Shown here piece by piece: positions 63,401-64,000 of a stretch of DNA of 64,000 bases. Below the pieces are notes generated by a model, which had not been told where the DNA came from, did no database searches, and saw nothing but the letters and a program-made list of their open reading frames with translations. The DNA lies in assembly GCF_019059575.1 (NCBI RefSeq), contig NW_024881595.1, forward strand, positions 1,054,001 to 1,118,000, written 5' to 3'. The translations under genes and the position numbers were made by a program. Each line of letters begins with the position of its first letter. The stretch's first letter is position 1. This stretch comes from Amphibalanus amphitrite. Lineage: Eukaryota > Arthropoda > Thecostraca > Balanomorpha > Balanidae.

Positions 63401-64000
63401 ACTCAGTGATTCCAAACTAATCTGGCATGCCATAAACTTGACAATATGTCAGTCTACCGTTTGATTAGATGCCTCTCTTTCTGGTGACTTACTGATCCAC
63501 TAGCCGTCACAGTGTTCAGCGTGCTATGCTGCCTGCAGCCTGCCCCTGACTGCGACTGACGAACGGTTGCCGTTGACCCGGTCGTTTGGCAGTCGACCGT
63601 GCCATTGTGTTTCGGATCGAAGTCGGGCACGCCACAGCGTTCGAACATGACCGCGCTGTTCCAACCACCAAAATCCCAAGCTAGTATGGGAAGGTAATGA
63701 GGTCTATAGGCCAAAAAACTAATTCGGGGTAGCGTTTCTTCATGTATCGCAGGGCATGAGCTGTGTCTGTGTGCCACATGGGACGGCGGGGCCTCGCTGT
63801 TCATCCGTGATCTCTGCTACGGACAGTTCCGGAGCCGGCGGCGGCGCCTGTTGACCAGTCTGTCCTCCCGTGTCCGTCTCACCATATGTGCGCCATGAGC
63901 TCATCCGGTTCCCGGCGTCACCTGTTCCGCTCTGCTGCACCGTCCACGGCCCGCGTCCAGCGCCGCTATCCGCCGCCGGCAGCTGTTTGTTTACTCTGCC
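60435..64000 (+). other. Par-3 intron 1 (incomplete)
   Basis: No further Par-3 exon was found. Contains a GC-rich patch at 61.5-61.85 kb, a GTTCGT/CTCGTTC-rich block at 62790-62885 and a 73-bp duplication (63024-63170). Confidence 0.6.
63024..63170 (+). repeat. 73-bp tandem duplication
   Basis: AGGCCGCGTCGGCCACGTCG starts at 63024 and 63097; the two units share most of their sequence, including CACCGGGCCGTGTCGC and CCGGCGGAGTC. Very CpG-rich. No function recognised. Confidence 0.9.

Noticed and set aside
60435-64000. Search for the next Par-3 exon and for tRNA genes
   Set aside because: No further Par-3 N-terminal domain sequence with splice sites, and no A/B-box or cloverleaf pattern, could be found by eye.

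Overview
This is a eukaryotic genomic window, most likely arthropod and probably crustacean; the species cannot be named from the sequence. The evidence is an insect-type gustatory receptor, a Rop/Unc-18 gene and a Bazooka/Par-3 first coding exon with arthropod-like residues, BEL/Pao and Ty3/Gypsy LTR retrotransposons, an arthropod-style Inr+DPE promoter, and intron-rich genes loaded with small DNA transposons and GA microsatellites. No bacterial operons, CRISPR arrays or tRNA/rRNA genes were recognised.

Layout. 1-4519: 3' half of a decaying BEL/Pao element (pol plus a likely 3' LTR) sitting in an intron of a plus-strand gene whose last two coding exons (FN3-like end plus acidic tail) lie at 4991-5613. 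6-15.4 kb: no protein gene seen. It holds a candidate Inr/DPE promoter with a noncoding exon, a second GC-rich candidate 5' exon, a set of hAT-type and TTAA-type non-autonomous transposons (two nested inside a third), and a cluster of very large palindromes. 15760-17133 (minus): an intronless seven-helix gustatory receptor. 19661-46267 (plus): an eight-coding-exon Golgi alpha-mannosidase II-like (GH38) gene of 1,086 codons. Its reading frame is intact across every splice junction, but all four zinc ligands, including the catalytic nucleophile, are replaced, so it is predicted to be a pseudoenzyme. Its 13-kb intron 6 hosts a very young Gypsy element (two 199-bp LTRs identical by eye, 5-bp TSD) and a head-to-head pair of TTAA elements ending 23 bases before exon 7. 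48859-59041 (minus): a complete Rop/Munc18 gene of six coding exons (589 aa), convergent with the mannosidase and carrying two more TTAA elements and a 167-bp tandem array in its introns. 59.5-60.4 kb: the divergent first exons of Par-3/bazooka, whose remaining exons lie beyond the window.

How the parts relate. The recognised host genes act in Golgi glycan processing (here probably non-catalytic), chemosensation, synaptic vesicle fusion (Rop) and cell polarity (Par-3); they do not form one pathway. The most unusual points are the catalytically stripped but open GH38 gene, a 936-bp composite palindrome of form X-W-X'-W', a piggyBac-like MITE family packed with AGGTCA nuclear-receptor half-sites (perfect DR1 and IR0 arrangements), and minisatellites that copy the splice sites of mannosidase exons 5 and 6.
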